From contig JAPKZG010000003.1 in NCBI GenBank assembly GCA_026393895.1, positions 1 to 63,136 of the forward strand: a stretch of 63,136 bases of DNA, in the 5' to 3' direction. Source of the stretch: Candidatus Aminicenantota bacterium (lineage in GTDB: Bacteria; Acidobacteriota; Aminicenantia; Aminicenantales; UBA4085). Positions 16,598 through 24,105 of the stretch are shown here, one piece after another; the stretch's first letter is position 1, and every line of letters begins with the position of its first letter. A model generated the notes under the pieces. The model was given only the letters and a program-made list of their open reading frames with translations, had not been told where the DNA came from and did not search any database. The translations under genes were made by a program, and so were the position numbers.

Positions 16598-17085
16598 AAA
16601 CTCTGGCGGACCTTCTTCGAATCGGCTTCGACCTTGGCCGCCATTTCCGCCTTGTAAGCGACGAGCTTGTGACGAAGGGCCGGGCTTTTAAGCGAGAGGA
16701 TCTGGATCGCGAGCAGGGCGGCGTTGGCCGCGCCCGCTTTTCCCGTCCCCATCGTCGCCACGGGGATGCCTTTGGGCATTTGGACGGTGGAAAGAAGCGC
16801 GTCCAGCCCCCCGAGTGCCCCGTTTTCGACGGGAACCCCGATGACCGGGCGGGCCGTGTGGGCGGCCACGACGCCGGCCAGATGGGCGGCCTTTCCGGCC
16901 ACGGCGATGAAGACTTCAACGCCCTCGGTTTCGTAACGGCGAACGAGCTCGATCGTCCGCTCCGGCGACCGGTGAGCGGAAGTGACTTCGAGGGTGTATT
17001 CCACCTCGAACTTTTTCAAGGTGTCCATCATCTCCCCGACGACGTCCAAGTCCGACGCGGATCCGATCAATATCACGACATCCAT
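16594..17085 (-). CDS. purE: N5-carboxyaminoimidazole ribonucleotide mutase PurE (class I)
   Basis: 163 residues from MDVVILIGSASDLDVVGEMM. The start at 17085 follows AGGAG with 5 nt spacing, rejecting a longer frame. GSxSDxxxM and TSAHRSPERT are the substrate-binding motifs of class I PurE, which converts N5-CAIR to CAIR in purine synthesis. No purK is adjacent. purD lies directly upstream in the same direction. Confidence 0.93.
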   Translation of the reverse strand: MDVVILIGSASDLDVVGEMMDTLKKFEVEYTLEVTSAHRSPERTIELVRRYETEGVEVFIAVAGKAAHLAGVVAAHTARPVIGVPVENGALGGLDALLSTVQMPKGIPVATMGTGKAGAANAALLAIQILSLKSPALRHKLVAYKAEMAAKVEADSKKVRQSL

Positions 17086-17119
17086 GGCCTCTCCTTCTCC
17101 CCGGCCCGGGCCGGAAGCG

Positions 17120-18394
17120 TCACGTTTCGGCTTCGAGCGCGCCGATATCACGCCGGAAGTGCATTCCTTCGAACGAGATCCGCTCGACGGCCCGGTATAT
17201 CCGGGTCATCGTTTCGGACAAACGCGGTTCGGCGGCGCAGACGCCCATCACCCGGCCGCCGTTGGTGCGGTAATGGCCGTTCTCAAATTTCGTGCCGGCG
17301 TGAAAAAGAACGGCGCCCGTGCGGGCCGCGTCCTCGAGGCCCTGGATGGTTTTGTCTTTCTCGTATGGGCCGGGATATCCGCCGGAGGCGAGGATGACGC
17401 AACCCGCCGCCTTACGGTTCCAGGTCACTTCGTCGGCCAGGACGTCTTCGGAAACGGCCGCCATCAGAAGATCGACGAAATCGCTCTCGAGGCGGAGCAT
17501 CTGCGACTGGGTCTCCGGATCGCCGAACCGGCAATTGTATTCCAGGACCTTGGGTCCGTCGTCCGTCAGCATCAGGCCGGCATAGAGGGCGCCCTTGTAT
17601 TTCCGTCCTTCCTCGAGCATCCGCGTCACCGTCGGGAGGATGATTGTCGACATGATCTGGGCGTACATTTTCCGGTTCAAATACGGAGAGGGGGAAATCG
17701 CCCCCATCCCGCCGGTATTCGGGCCCCGCCCGCCGGCGAAGACGGTTTTATGATCCATTGTCGTCACCAGGGGAAGCGCCTTGGCCCCGTCGGCGATCAC
17801 GATGAAGGAGACCTCCCGTCCCTGAAGAAATTCCTCAATCAGAATCCGCCCGCCGGCGTCGCCGAACTGTTTGTTAACCATGATCGCCGTCACCGCGGCC
17901 TCGGCTTCCTCCTCGTTCCGGCAAATCAGGACGCCCTTGCCGGCGGCCAGGCCGTCGGCCTTGAGAACGACCGGGAAGCCGAACTCTCCGGCGGCCAGAA
18001 TGGCCCGGGCCAGTTCGGGCGAATCCGCGACCCGGAATCTCCCGGTCGGAATGCGGTGCCGTTCCATGAACTGCTTGGCGAAGATTTTGCTGGCCTCGAG
18101 TTCAACCGCTTTTTTGGACGGGCCGAAAATCCGGAGGCCGCGCTTCTCGAACTCGTCCACGATTCCCAACGAGAGGGGGATTTCCGGGCCGACGACCGTC
18201 AGGTCGATCGCTTCCTTAACCGCGAAATCGGCCAGGGCGGCGATGTTCGTATCCTCGATGGGGACGTTTTCGGCGACGAGGCGGGTGCCCCCGTTGCCCG
18301 GGGCGCAGAAGACCTTCGAAATCTGCGGGCTCTTGGCGATTTTCCAGGCCATCGCGTGTTCGCGGCCGCCCGATCCGACAATAAGGGCTTTCAT
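17120..18394 (-). CDS. purD: phosphoribosylamine-glycine ligase PurD
   Basis: 424 residues starting MKALIVGSGGREHAMAWKIA, the invariant N-terminal nucleotide-binding motif. An ATP-grasp core follows (GFPVVLKADGLAAGKGVLIC), with HKTVFAGGRGPNTGGMGA and EYNCRFGDPETQ. It makes GAR from phosphoribosylamine, glycine and ATP. GTG/ATG codons further upstream in frame lack a ribosome site, whereas AAGGA precedes 18394. Forms a purine block with purE. Confidence 0.95.
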   Translation of the reverse strand: MKALIVGSGGREHAMAWKIAKSPQISKVFCAPGNGGTRLVAENVPIEDTNIAALADFAVKEAIDLTVVGPEIPLSLGIVDEFEKRGLRIFGPSKKAVELEASKIFAKQFMERHRIPTGRFRVADSPELARAILAAGEFGFPVVLKADGLAAGKGVLICRNEEEAEAAVTAIMVNKQFGDAGGRILIEEFLQGREVSFIVIADGAKALPLVTTMDHKTVFAGGRGPNTGGMGAISPSPYLNRKMYAQIMSTIILPTVTRMLEEGRKYKGALYAGLMLTDDGPKVLEYNCRFGDPETQSQMLRLESDFVDLLMAAVSEDVLADEVTWNRKAAGCVILASGGYPGPYEKDKTIQGLEDAARTGAVLFHAGTKFENGHYRTNGGRVMGVCAAEPRLSETMTRIYRAVERISFEGMHFRRDIGALEAET

Positions 18395-18419
18395 CGATCT
18401 TTTCCTTATCGAGAAAACA

Positions 18420-18665
18420 TTACCCGCTTTTGCGGCCGAGGGCCGCGGCGAACGCCTCCCCGATGGCGGACGAAGGCATCGCCGCCGCAAACACGCGGGC
18501 CGCCAGCGGCACGGCTTCCGGGGCAGGGAGGCAGTATTTCATTTCCAGGAAATTCCGGCGGAAGGCCTTGACCGCGTCCTTGACCGGCTTGTTGCGGATG
18601 ACGCAATCGGCGATGAAACCGGCCAGGACGTCGAAGTCCTTCCCGGCCATCCCGAACCGGGTCAT
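18420..18665 (-). pseudogene. glyA: serine hydroxymethyltransferase C-terminal part after an in-frame TAG
   Basis: 81 residues beginning MTRFGMAGKDFDVLAGFIAD. This directly continues the glyA reading frame after a single TAG at 18666-18668. Homologues read GVQEMTRFGM at this point, so the stop occupies the place of a Glu codon (GAG to TAG). The ATG after the stop could restart translation, but there is no ribosome site. Likely the last sixth of SHMT. Confidence 0.7.
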
Positions 18666-19862
18666 CTACTGAACGCCCATCCGGATGCCGCTCGAGACAA
18701 GGAACGTTTCGTCGTCGGGAAGCGCCTGGTAATTCGTCACAATGTGATTGTCCTCGAGCCGCCGGGCGATGTCCATGCCGGGGCCGAAGGCGCTGACCCG
18801 GATGATCACCTGATGCGTATCCGTATACCCGTCGGCCGGATCGCCCTCGACCGCGACGCCCTGGGCCTTGAGCGAGGCGGCAAACAACTTGGCGTTGGCC
18901 CGGACCGCAGCCTGGAACTCCTTTTTGAAGGCGTTCATTTCATAAGAGGCCATCAGGAGGCCGAGCAGGGTCGCCAAATGATGATTCGACGTCGACCCGG
19001 GGAACGCCCTCGTCCGGATGTCGGTCCAGAGGTTTTTGAGCGGCGAGCCGGACGGGATGTTGCCGGCGACGAGGCCGCGCTGCGGGCCGAAAAACGTCTT
19101 GTGCGTGCTCCCGGTCACGATGTCGGCGCCCTCCTGAAACGGCTCCTGAAACGTGCCGTAAAGCCCCAGGACATGGGCCATGTCATACATGAGGATCGGC
19201 CGTTTCGGCCAGTCTTTGACGATTCCGGCAACGAAAGCGACCGGTTCGGGGTGGAGGAACATGCTTTTGCCGAAGATGATCAGTTCCGGCTTCTTGGTTT
19301 CGAGAAGGACGGCCAGCGCTTCGCGGTCGATTTTGTAGGGGTTGTCCTTCCGGACGGGGAAATTGACCACGTTTTCCTTCCCCGTGGCCGGGTCCTCCTC
19401 GACCCAATTATAGAGCGCCCCCATCGGCTGAGAACTGAGATGCCCGCCTTTGCTCAGATCGTTGTTCATGACCAGGCGCATCCGCCGGGACACCTGGCCT
19501 TCGGCCCGGCCCCGGTTCAGGAATTTCGTCACGCCCTTGAAGACGATTTCGTTGGCCATCTGCCCGCTGACGGGCCGGAGTTCCACGTCGGCGCAGTCGA
19601 AATAGTCGGAAAGTTCGTTGCGGGCCTCGATCTCGACGTCCTTGATGAAATCGATCCCCTGGTAAAAATAGACCTCCTCGCCCTTCATCGTCCGGTGTTC
19701 CGCGTAGCGCCCCGCCGGGTCGGCGAGTTCGCATATTTTCACGAGCAGCGACGGCGTCGATTCCGAGGGAATGAGATTGACGCATTCCCGTTGGCGCCAA
19801 AGGCTGTTTCGTTCGACCCGCTCGACGAGCCCTCCGATTTTTTCCGACAACGACGATGCCAT
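18666..19862 (-). CDS. glyA: serine hydroxymethyltransferase, interrupted by an amber codon
   Basis: 398 residues from MASSLSEKIGGLVERVERNS, with GAGGAGG before the ATG. It has the fold-type I PLP enzyme layout: NLIPSESTPS, SGQMANEIVFKG, and the PLP lysine in TGSTHKTFFGPQRG. SHMT interconverts serine and glycine and supplies 5,10-methylene-THF. The frame ends GIRMGVQ-TAG and continues in frame for 81 codons, so the full protein would be 480 residues. TAG is a normal stop elsewhere here (uvrA ends TAG). Sequencing error, true mutation or readthrough cannot be separated from the sequence. Confidence 0.88.
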   Translation of the reverse strand: MASSLSEKIGGLVERVERNSLWRQRECVNLIPSESTPSLLVKICELADPAGRYAEHRTMKGEEVYFYQGIDFIKDVEIEARNELSDYFDCADVELRPVSGQMANEIVFKGVTKFLNRGRAEGQVSRRMRLVMNNDLSKGGHLSSQPMGALYNWVEEDPATGKENVVNFPVRKDNPYKIDREALAVLLETKKPELIIFGKSMFLHPEPVAFVAGIVKDWPKRPILMYDMAHVLGLYGTFQEPFQEGADIVTGSTHKTFFGPQRGLVAGNIPSGSPLKNLWTDIRTRAFPGSTSNHHLATLLGLLMASYEMNAFKKEFQAAVRANAKLFAASLKAQGVAVEGDPADGYTDTHQVIIRVSAFGPGMDIARRLEDNHIVTNYQALPDDETFLVSSGIRMGVQ

Positions 19863-19900
19863 CGAATCCTCCTCGGTCGCAATCCTCATCCGCGGCGTGA

Positions 19901-20353
19901 TCAGAAACCGCGATATTTCTTTTCGATTTCGACGATCTTGGCCAGGCGGCGCTCATGACGGCCGCCTTCAAAGGGCGTTTCGAGCCAGATCCGGACAATC
20001 TCCAGGGCGGTTTGATCGTTCAAAACCCGGCCGCCCAAAGTCAAGCAATTCGAATTGTTGTGCTTGCGGGCCACTTCGGCCGTCACCGCGTTCCAGCATA
20101 CGGTCGCCCGAATGCCGGGAAATTTATTGGCGGCCATGGCCATGCCGATTCCCGTCCCGCAAACCAGGATCGCCCGGTCGCAGGCGCCGGCCAAAACGGC
20201 CTCGCAGGCCGCCGCGGCGAAATCGACATAATCCACCGACTCGCCCGAACTGGACCCGAAGTCCTCGAAGGCCAAGCCGCGCCCGGTTAAAAAGCGGGCG
20301 ACCATCTCCTTCATTTCGAAACCGGCGTGGTCGGAAGCGAGGGCGATTTTCAT
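19901..20353 (-). CDS. rpiB: ribose-5-phosphate isomerase B
   Basis: 150 residues: MKIALASDHAGFEMKEMVAR, the catalytic Cys region ILVCGTGIGMAMAANKFPGI, and CWNAVTAEVARKHNNSNCL are all classic RpiB/LacAB motifs. It interconverts ribose 5-phosphate and ribulose 5-phosphate in the pentose phosphate pathway. Its start overlaps the stop of the upstream protease gene by 4 bp, and it sits between sugar and one-carbon genes. Confidence 0.93.
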   Translation of the reverse strand: MKIALASDHAGFEMKEMVARFLTGRGLAFEDFGSSSGESVDYVDFAAAACEAVLAGACDRAILVCGTGIGMAMAANKFPGIRATVCWNAVTAEVARKHNNSNCLTLGGRVLNDQTALEIVRIWLETPFEGGRHERRLAKIVEIEKKYRGF

Positions 20354-21912
20354 CGGAGCATCCTGGCCGCTTCGGGCATCGTCTGAAGGGCTTTTTGGAT
20401 CACCGGATCATATTTCTCGAACGCCCGCCAACCCTCCTCGACCCCCCAGAGGAGGGAAGCGACTTCCCGTTCGAGCTCGCGCCTGATTTCGGACTCGGCC
20501 TCTTTGAATTTCTTTTCGTCGTAAGGCATCCGGTTTCCGGTTAAAAACGCCTTGAAGTCCTCCAAGACCGCCGTATCGGCGAGAAAGATATTCTTGACCT
20601 GAATCGTCCCGGGCGCCGGGCGGTCGCCGGTCCCGTCGGCCGGAAAGACGAATTTTTTGGACAACGGCGTCTGATGAGCCGTGAATTTTCTGGCGTAAGT
20701 GAAAAACGCCCCGCGAATGCGGAGTTCGGCGGTGTAAACGAGAAGACCGAACTTGACCTCAATGTCGGGGCTGATGCCTCCCTGTCCCAGGACCTTGCGG
20801 CCCTTATCCGTATATTTCACTTCCCGGTCCGTTTCGGGGATCGTTTTCGTGTCGAGAAAATAATCATCGAGATGGGAATAATCGCGCTGGAGGGACCGGC
20901 CGCTCGGCGTGTAATAGCGGGCGATCGTCAAGGCCATGGCCGTGTCTTCGGACAACGGGAACATTTTCTGCACCAGGCTTTTTCCCCAGGAATCCTCGCC
21001 GAGGACCAGGCCGCGGTCATGATCCATGACCGCCCCGGCGACGATCTCGGAGGCGCTCGCGCTGCCCTGGCTGATGAGGATGATCAGGGGAATGTCCTCG
21101 TATTGGCCGTTCCGCGTCGCCGGATATTGCCGGTCGAAATACGCGTTGCGTCCCCGGACCGAGACGATCGAAGCGCCCTTGGATAGAAATTCATCCGAGA
21201 CGCCGATCGCCTGAAAAAGAGGCCCGCCGACGTTTCCCCGGAGGTCCAAAACGAGGTTTTTCATCCCCCGTTTCGTCAAGGCCGAAAGCTTCGTCTCCAG
21301 CTCATCGATCGTGTTCTCGGCGAAATACCGGACAAAGACATACCCCGTGGCGTCGTCGAGCATGAACGCGTAGGGAACCGAATACAGCGGGATTTCCTCG
21401 CGGGTGATCGTCAGATCGAACGGTTTCTCCAGCCCCTCGCGAGCCACGGTGATCGTGACTTTGGTCCCCTTGGGGCCGCGGAGCTTGGAAACGGCGTCAC
21501 GGTCGGAGATGCCCGCCGTGCACTTCCCCTCGCTGGGGGTGATGACGTCGCCGGGCAGCATGCCCAGCCGCCAGGCGGGCGTGCCTTCGAGAGGGGCGAT
21601 CACGACCAGCCGGTCCAGCTGTTTCTGAATTTGGATCCCCAGCCCGAAATACGCGCCCCGCTGTTCTTCCGACATCCGGGCAAAACTTTCGGGATCGAGA
21701 AGATAGGAGTGGGGATCGAGCGTTTCGAGCATCCCCCGGATGGATTCCTGGGCCATTTTGTCCGTCGTCACCGGACGGAAATATTCGGCCCGGATAATGC
21801 CGGCCAGGGCGTTGACCTTCGTCAACCCTTCCTCCCACGGATCTCCGGAACGAGCAACGGTGCCGAAAAGGATCCCGGCGATTAAAAAAAGGAATAAAAT
21901 CTTTTTTTTCAT
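20350..21912 (-). CDS. C-terminal processing peptidase (S41 family)
   Basis: About 520 residues from MKKKILFLFLIAGILFGTVA, a signal peptide. The order is: N-terminal helical part, PDZ domain (IAPLEGTPAWRLGMLPGDVI), then S41 protease core. The core has the catalytic Ser in SQGSASASEIVAGAVMDHDR and Lys in LGEDSWGKSLVQ, so the Ser/Lys dyad is intact. A C-terminal extension of ~150 residues follows. These periplasmic proteases trim C-termini or degrade tagged proteins. An upstream in-frame ATG at 21987 lacks a better site, and only GGAA precedes 21912, so the start is moderately certain. Confidence 0.9.
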   Translation of the reverse strand: MKKKILFLFLIAGILFGTVARSGDPWEEGLTKVNALAGIIRAEYFRPVTTDKMAQESIRGMLETLDPHSYLLDPESFARMSEEQRGAYFGLGIQIQKQLDRLVVIAPLEGTPAWRLGMLPGDVITPSEGKCTAGISDRDAVSKLRGPKGTKVTITVAREGLEKPFDLTITREEIPLYSVPYAFMLDDATGYVFVRYFAENTIDELETKLSALTKRGMKNLVLDLRGNVGGPLFQAIGVSDEFLSKGASIVSVRGRNAYFDRQYPATRNGQYEDIPLIILISQGSASASEIVAGAVMDHDRGLVLGEDSWGKSLVQKMFPLSEDTAMALTIARYYTPSGRSLQRDYSHLDDYFLDTKTIPETDREVKYTDKGRKVLGQGGISPDIEVKFGLLVYTAELRIRGAFFTYARKFTAHQTPLSKKFVFPADGTGDRPAPGTIQVKNIFLADTAVLEDFKAFLTGNRMPYDEKKFKEAESEIRRELEREVASLLWGVEEGWRAFEKYDPVIQKALQTMPEAARMLR

Positions 21913-22028
21913 GAATTTCCGCGCGGAAATTTTATCACGCGGGCGGAGCCGAAGTAAAGGCGGCGTTCTTGACTTACCGCGACTCAAGGTCTATATTTTG
22001 AGGGCTTTCCCGAGGACCAAAGATACCC

Positions 22029-22304
22029 ATGTTCGGAAATATCGGCCTGCCGGAGATGATGTTCATCATGGTCATCGCCCTCCTGGTTTTCGGCCCCAAG
22101 AAACTCCCTGAAATCGGTCGAACCATCGGCAAGGCCATCCGGGAATTCAAAAAATCCACCGAGGAAATCAAGGACAAATTCGAGGAACAGATCCACGCCG
22201 AGGAATTTAAATCCATTCAAAACGACCTGAAAAAGGATCTCCGCGAAGCCGACATCAGGAAGGATCTCACGGGAGATGGGGAAGACCATAAAATCTCCGG
22301 ATGA
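22029..22304 (+). CDS. tatA: twin-arginine translocase subunit TatA/TatB
   Basis: 91 residues with one N-terminal membrane helix ([20 protein letters not shown]), the FGPKKLPE hinge and an amphipathic charged helix with an acidic/basic tail. Forms the pore-like part of the Tat translocon for folded proteins. The FGPKKLP hinge is shared by TatA and TatB. A single such gene before tatC suggests a minimal TatAC system. Confidence 0.92.
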   Translation: MFGNIGLPEMMFIMVIALLVFGPKKLPEIGRTIGKAIREFKKSTEEIKDKFEEQIHAEEFKSIQNDLKKDLREADIRKDLTGDGEDHKISG

Positions 22305-22728
22305 GATGTCCTTCCTGGAACATCTCGAGGACCTCCGGACGCGTCTGTTCCGATCGTTCATCTCGATCTTCGTCGCCATCATTCCGGCCTACGTCTTCAG
22401 CCAGGACATTTTTCGTTTCCTGGCCAGGCCCCTGACTCAATTCTTGCCCGAGGGGGAAAAACTCGCCTTCCGGACGCTGACCGAGCCCTTCATGTTGTAC
22501 ATCAAGGTCTCGTTTCTGGCGGCTCTGTTCGCCGTTTCTCCCTATGTGTTCTACCAGCTTTGGAAATTCGTCGCCCCCGGGCTCTACCAGAAGGAAAAGA
22601 AATACGTCGTTCCGTTCGTCGTCTTCACTTCGATCTTTTTTATCGGCGGCGCCGCCTTGCCTATTACATCGCCTACCCGTTCGCCTGCCGGTTCTTTCTC
22701 CAGCTCGGGTCGGATTTCAAACCCATGA
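22276..22728 (+). CDS. tatC: Sec-independent translocase TatC, N-terminal portion (frameshifted gene)
   Basis: Starts [20 protein letters not shown], overlapping the tatA stop by 29 bp; [14 protein letters not shown] is the conserved TatC N-terminus. [17 protein letters not shown] and [17 protein letters not shown] are TatC signatures. The correct frame runs to about 22657 (FIGGAAL). After that point this frame is noise ending at 22728, and true TatC sequence resumes in another frame at 22659. One missing base in GCCTTGCCTATT explains it. Confidence 0.88.
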   Translation: MGKTIKSPDEMSFLEHLEDLRTRLFRSFISIFVAIIPAYVFSQDIFRFLARPLTQFLPEGEKLAFRTLTEPFMLYIKVSFLAALFAVSPYVFYQLWKFVAPGLYQKEKKYVVPFVVFTSIFFIGGAALPITSPTRSPAGSFSSSGRISNP

Positions 22729-23063
22729 TCACGGTCGATGATTTCTTCGGGTTAACAATCAAGATGTTGCTGGGCATCGGCCTTGTGTTCGAGATGCCGA
22801 CGCTCGTCTTTTTCCTTTCGAAAATGGGCTTGATATCGTCCCGGTGGATGTTGAAAAACTTTAAGTACGCCGTCCTCGTCATTTTCATCATCGCCGCGGT
22901 CATCACCCCCTCCCCGGACATGGTCAACCAGTGCATCCTGGCCGTCCCGATGCTGATCTTGTACGCGCTCGGAATTCTGGTCGCGTTCTTTTTCGGAAAG
23001 GAAAAGAAAACCCGGAAAGAACGGCGGAATATAAAGAAGGAGGAGGCGGCGGAATCCTCATGA
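22659..23063 (+). pseudogene. tatC: TatC C-terminal portion in the shifted frame
   Basis: Begins [15 protein letters not shown] and continues [38 protein letters not shown] and ITPSPDMVNQ, all conserved TatC transmembrane and loop regions, followed by a Lys/Glu-rich tail. Together with 22276-22657 it makes a normal-length TatC of ~260 residues. It overlaps the next gene start by 4 bp. Confidence 0.85.
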
Positions 23064-23602
23064 TGCCTCCCCCTTATCGGCTCGTCGGGTTGACGGGTCC
23101 CAACGGCGCCGGCAAAGGCGAAGCAGCGGCCTTTTTCGCCGCCCGCGGCTATGCCTACAGGAGTCTCTCCGACATCATCCGGGAGGAGCTTGCCGCCGCG
23201 GGCCTTCCGGCCGACCGGGACCATCTCATCGCCAAGGGTAACGAGTTGCGGCGCGAGGGCGGGGCCGATGTCCTGGCCCGTCTGCTTCTGGAACGGGTGA
23301 CCGGCCGCACGGTCATCGACAGCATCCGCAATCCCGCCGAAGTCGACCGCTTCCGCCGGGAGGAAGGATTCATCCTTCTGGCCGTGGACGCCCCCGCTCC
23401 CCTCCGGTACGAACGCGTGCTCCGCCGCGGCCGGGACGAATCGGCGTCCACGCTTGAGGAGTTCATCCGGAAGGAAGCGGAGGAGATGGGAACGAACCCG
23501 GCCGCCCAGCAGATCCACCGCTGTTTCGAGATGGCCGACGTCGTCGTCCAAAATGACGGGCCGCTGGAAGAATTGCACCGTCGATTGGAGGTTTTTTTAT
23601 GA
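23060..23602 (+). CDS. P-loop nucleoside/nucleotide kinase-like protein
   Basis: About 180 residues from MMPPPYRLVGLTGPNGAGKG, with the Walker A at GPNGAGKGE. DSIRNPAEVDRF and VDAPAPLRYERVLRRGRDES match the dephospho-CoA-kinase/UPF0200-like P-loop group. It overlaps the dCMP deaminase start by 4 bp. From memory, fungal dCMP deaminases carry an N-terminal degenerate P-loop domain of this type, so this may be the unfused form. That points to a role in deoxynucleotide metabolism, but the substrate is inferred only. Confidence 0.7.
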   Translation: MMPPPYRLVGLTGPNGAGKGEAAAFFAARGYAYRSLSDIIREELAAAGLPADRDHLIAKGNELRREGGADVLARLLLERVTGRTVIDSIRNPAEVDRFRREEGFILLAVDAPAPLRYERVLRRGRDESASTLEEFIRKEAEEMGTNPAAQQIHRCFEMADVVVQNDGPLEELHRRLEVFL

Positions 23603-24105
23603 CCGACCCGCGCGTTTCCAAGGAAGATTATTATCTCGGGATCGCCCGCGAAGTGGCCCGCCGAAGCACCTGCTACCGCCGGTCCATCGGCGCCCTGATC
23701 GTCCGCGACGACCAGATCATTTCGACCGGTTACGCCGGCGCCCCCCGCAAAACGCGCGACAGCGTCGAACACGGGTTCTGCCTGCGGGACCGGCTTCAGA
23801 TTCCCCACGGCCAGCGCTACGAACTCTGCCGGAGCGTCCACGCCGAACAAAACGCGATCATCAACGCCGCCCGGGCGGGCGTCAGCCTGCTCCGCGGGGA
23901 CATGTATATTTTCGGAAGTATTCCCGGCGGCGACCCGGTCAACGCCTATCCCTGTTTCATCTGCAAGAAAATGATCATCAACGCGGGCCTGGTCCGGGTC
24001 ATCTGCTCCGCGGCCGACGGCGGCTCCACGACCCTTCTGGTCGACGATTGGGCCCGCGCCTGGCGCGAAGGAGACATTCTCGATGACACCCACCAGTACG
24101 GGTGA
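23599..24105 (+). CDS. dCMP deaminase (ComEB/Dcd1 family)
   Basis: 168 residues. The zinc-deaminase motif is complete: HAE at 81-83 (SVHAEQNAIINAARAG) and PCFIC at 118-122. STGYAGAPR is typical for dCMP deaminases. It would convert dCMP to dUMP, the substrate of thymidylate synthase; a thymidylate-synthase-like gene lies at 58.4 kb. Coupled to the P-loop protein upstream (4 bp overlap) and overlapping the next gene by 23 bp. Confidence 0.9.
   Translation: MTDPRVSKEDYYLGIAREVARRSTCYRRSIGALIVRDDQIISTGYAGAPRKTRDSVEHGFCLRDRLQIPHGQRYELCRSVHAEQNAIINAARAGVSLLRGDMYIFGSIPGGDPVNAYPCFICKKMIINAGLVRVICSAADGGSTTLLVDDWARAWREGDILDDTHQYG

Noticed and set aside
18666-18668. Genome-wide recoding of TAG
   Set aside because: Other well-supported genes such as uvrA end with TAG, so TAG is used as a normal stop.
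16982-19958. Very long open frames on the plus strand opposite purE, purD and glyA
   Set aside because: They are antisense shadows of GC-rich genes: no ribosome sites, Arg/Gly/Pro-rich translations, and the opposite strand has clear family motifs throughout.
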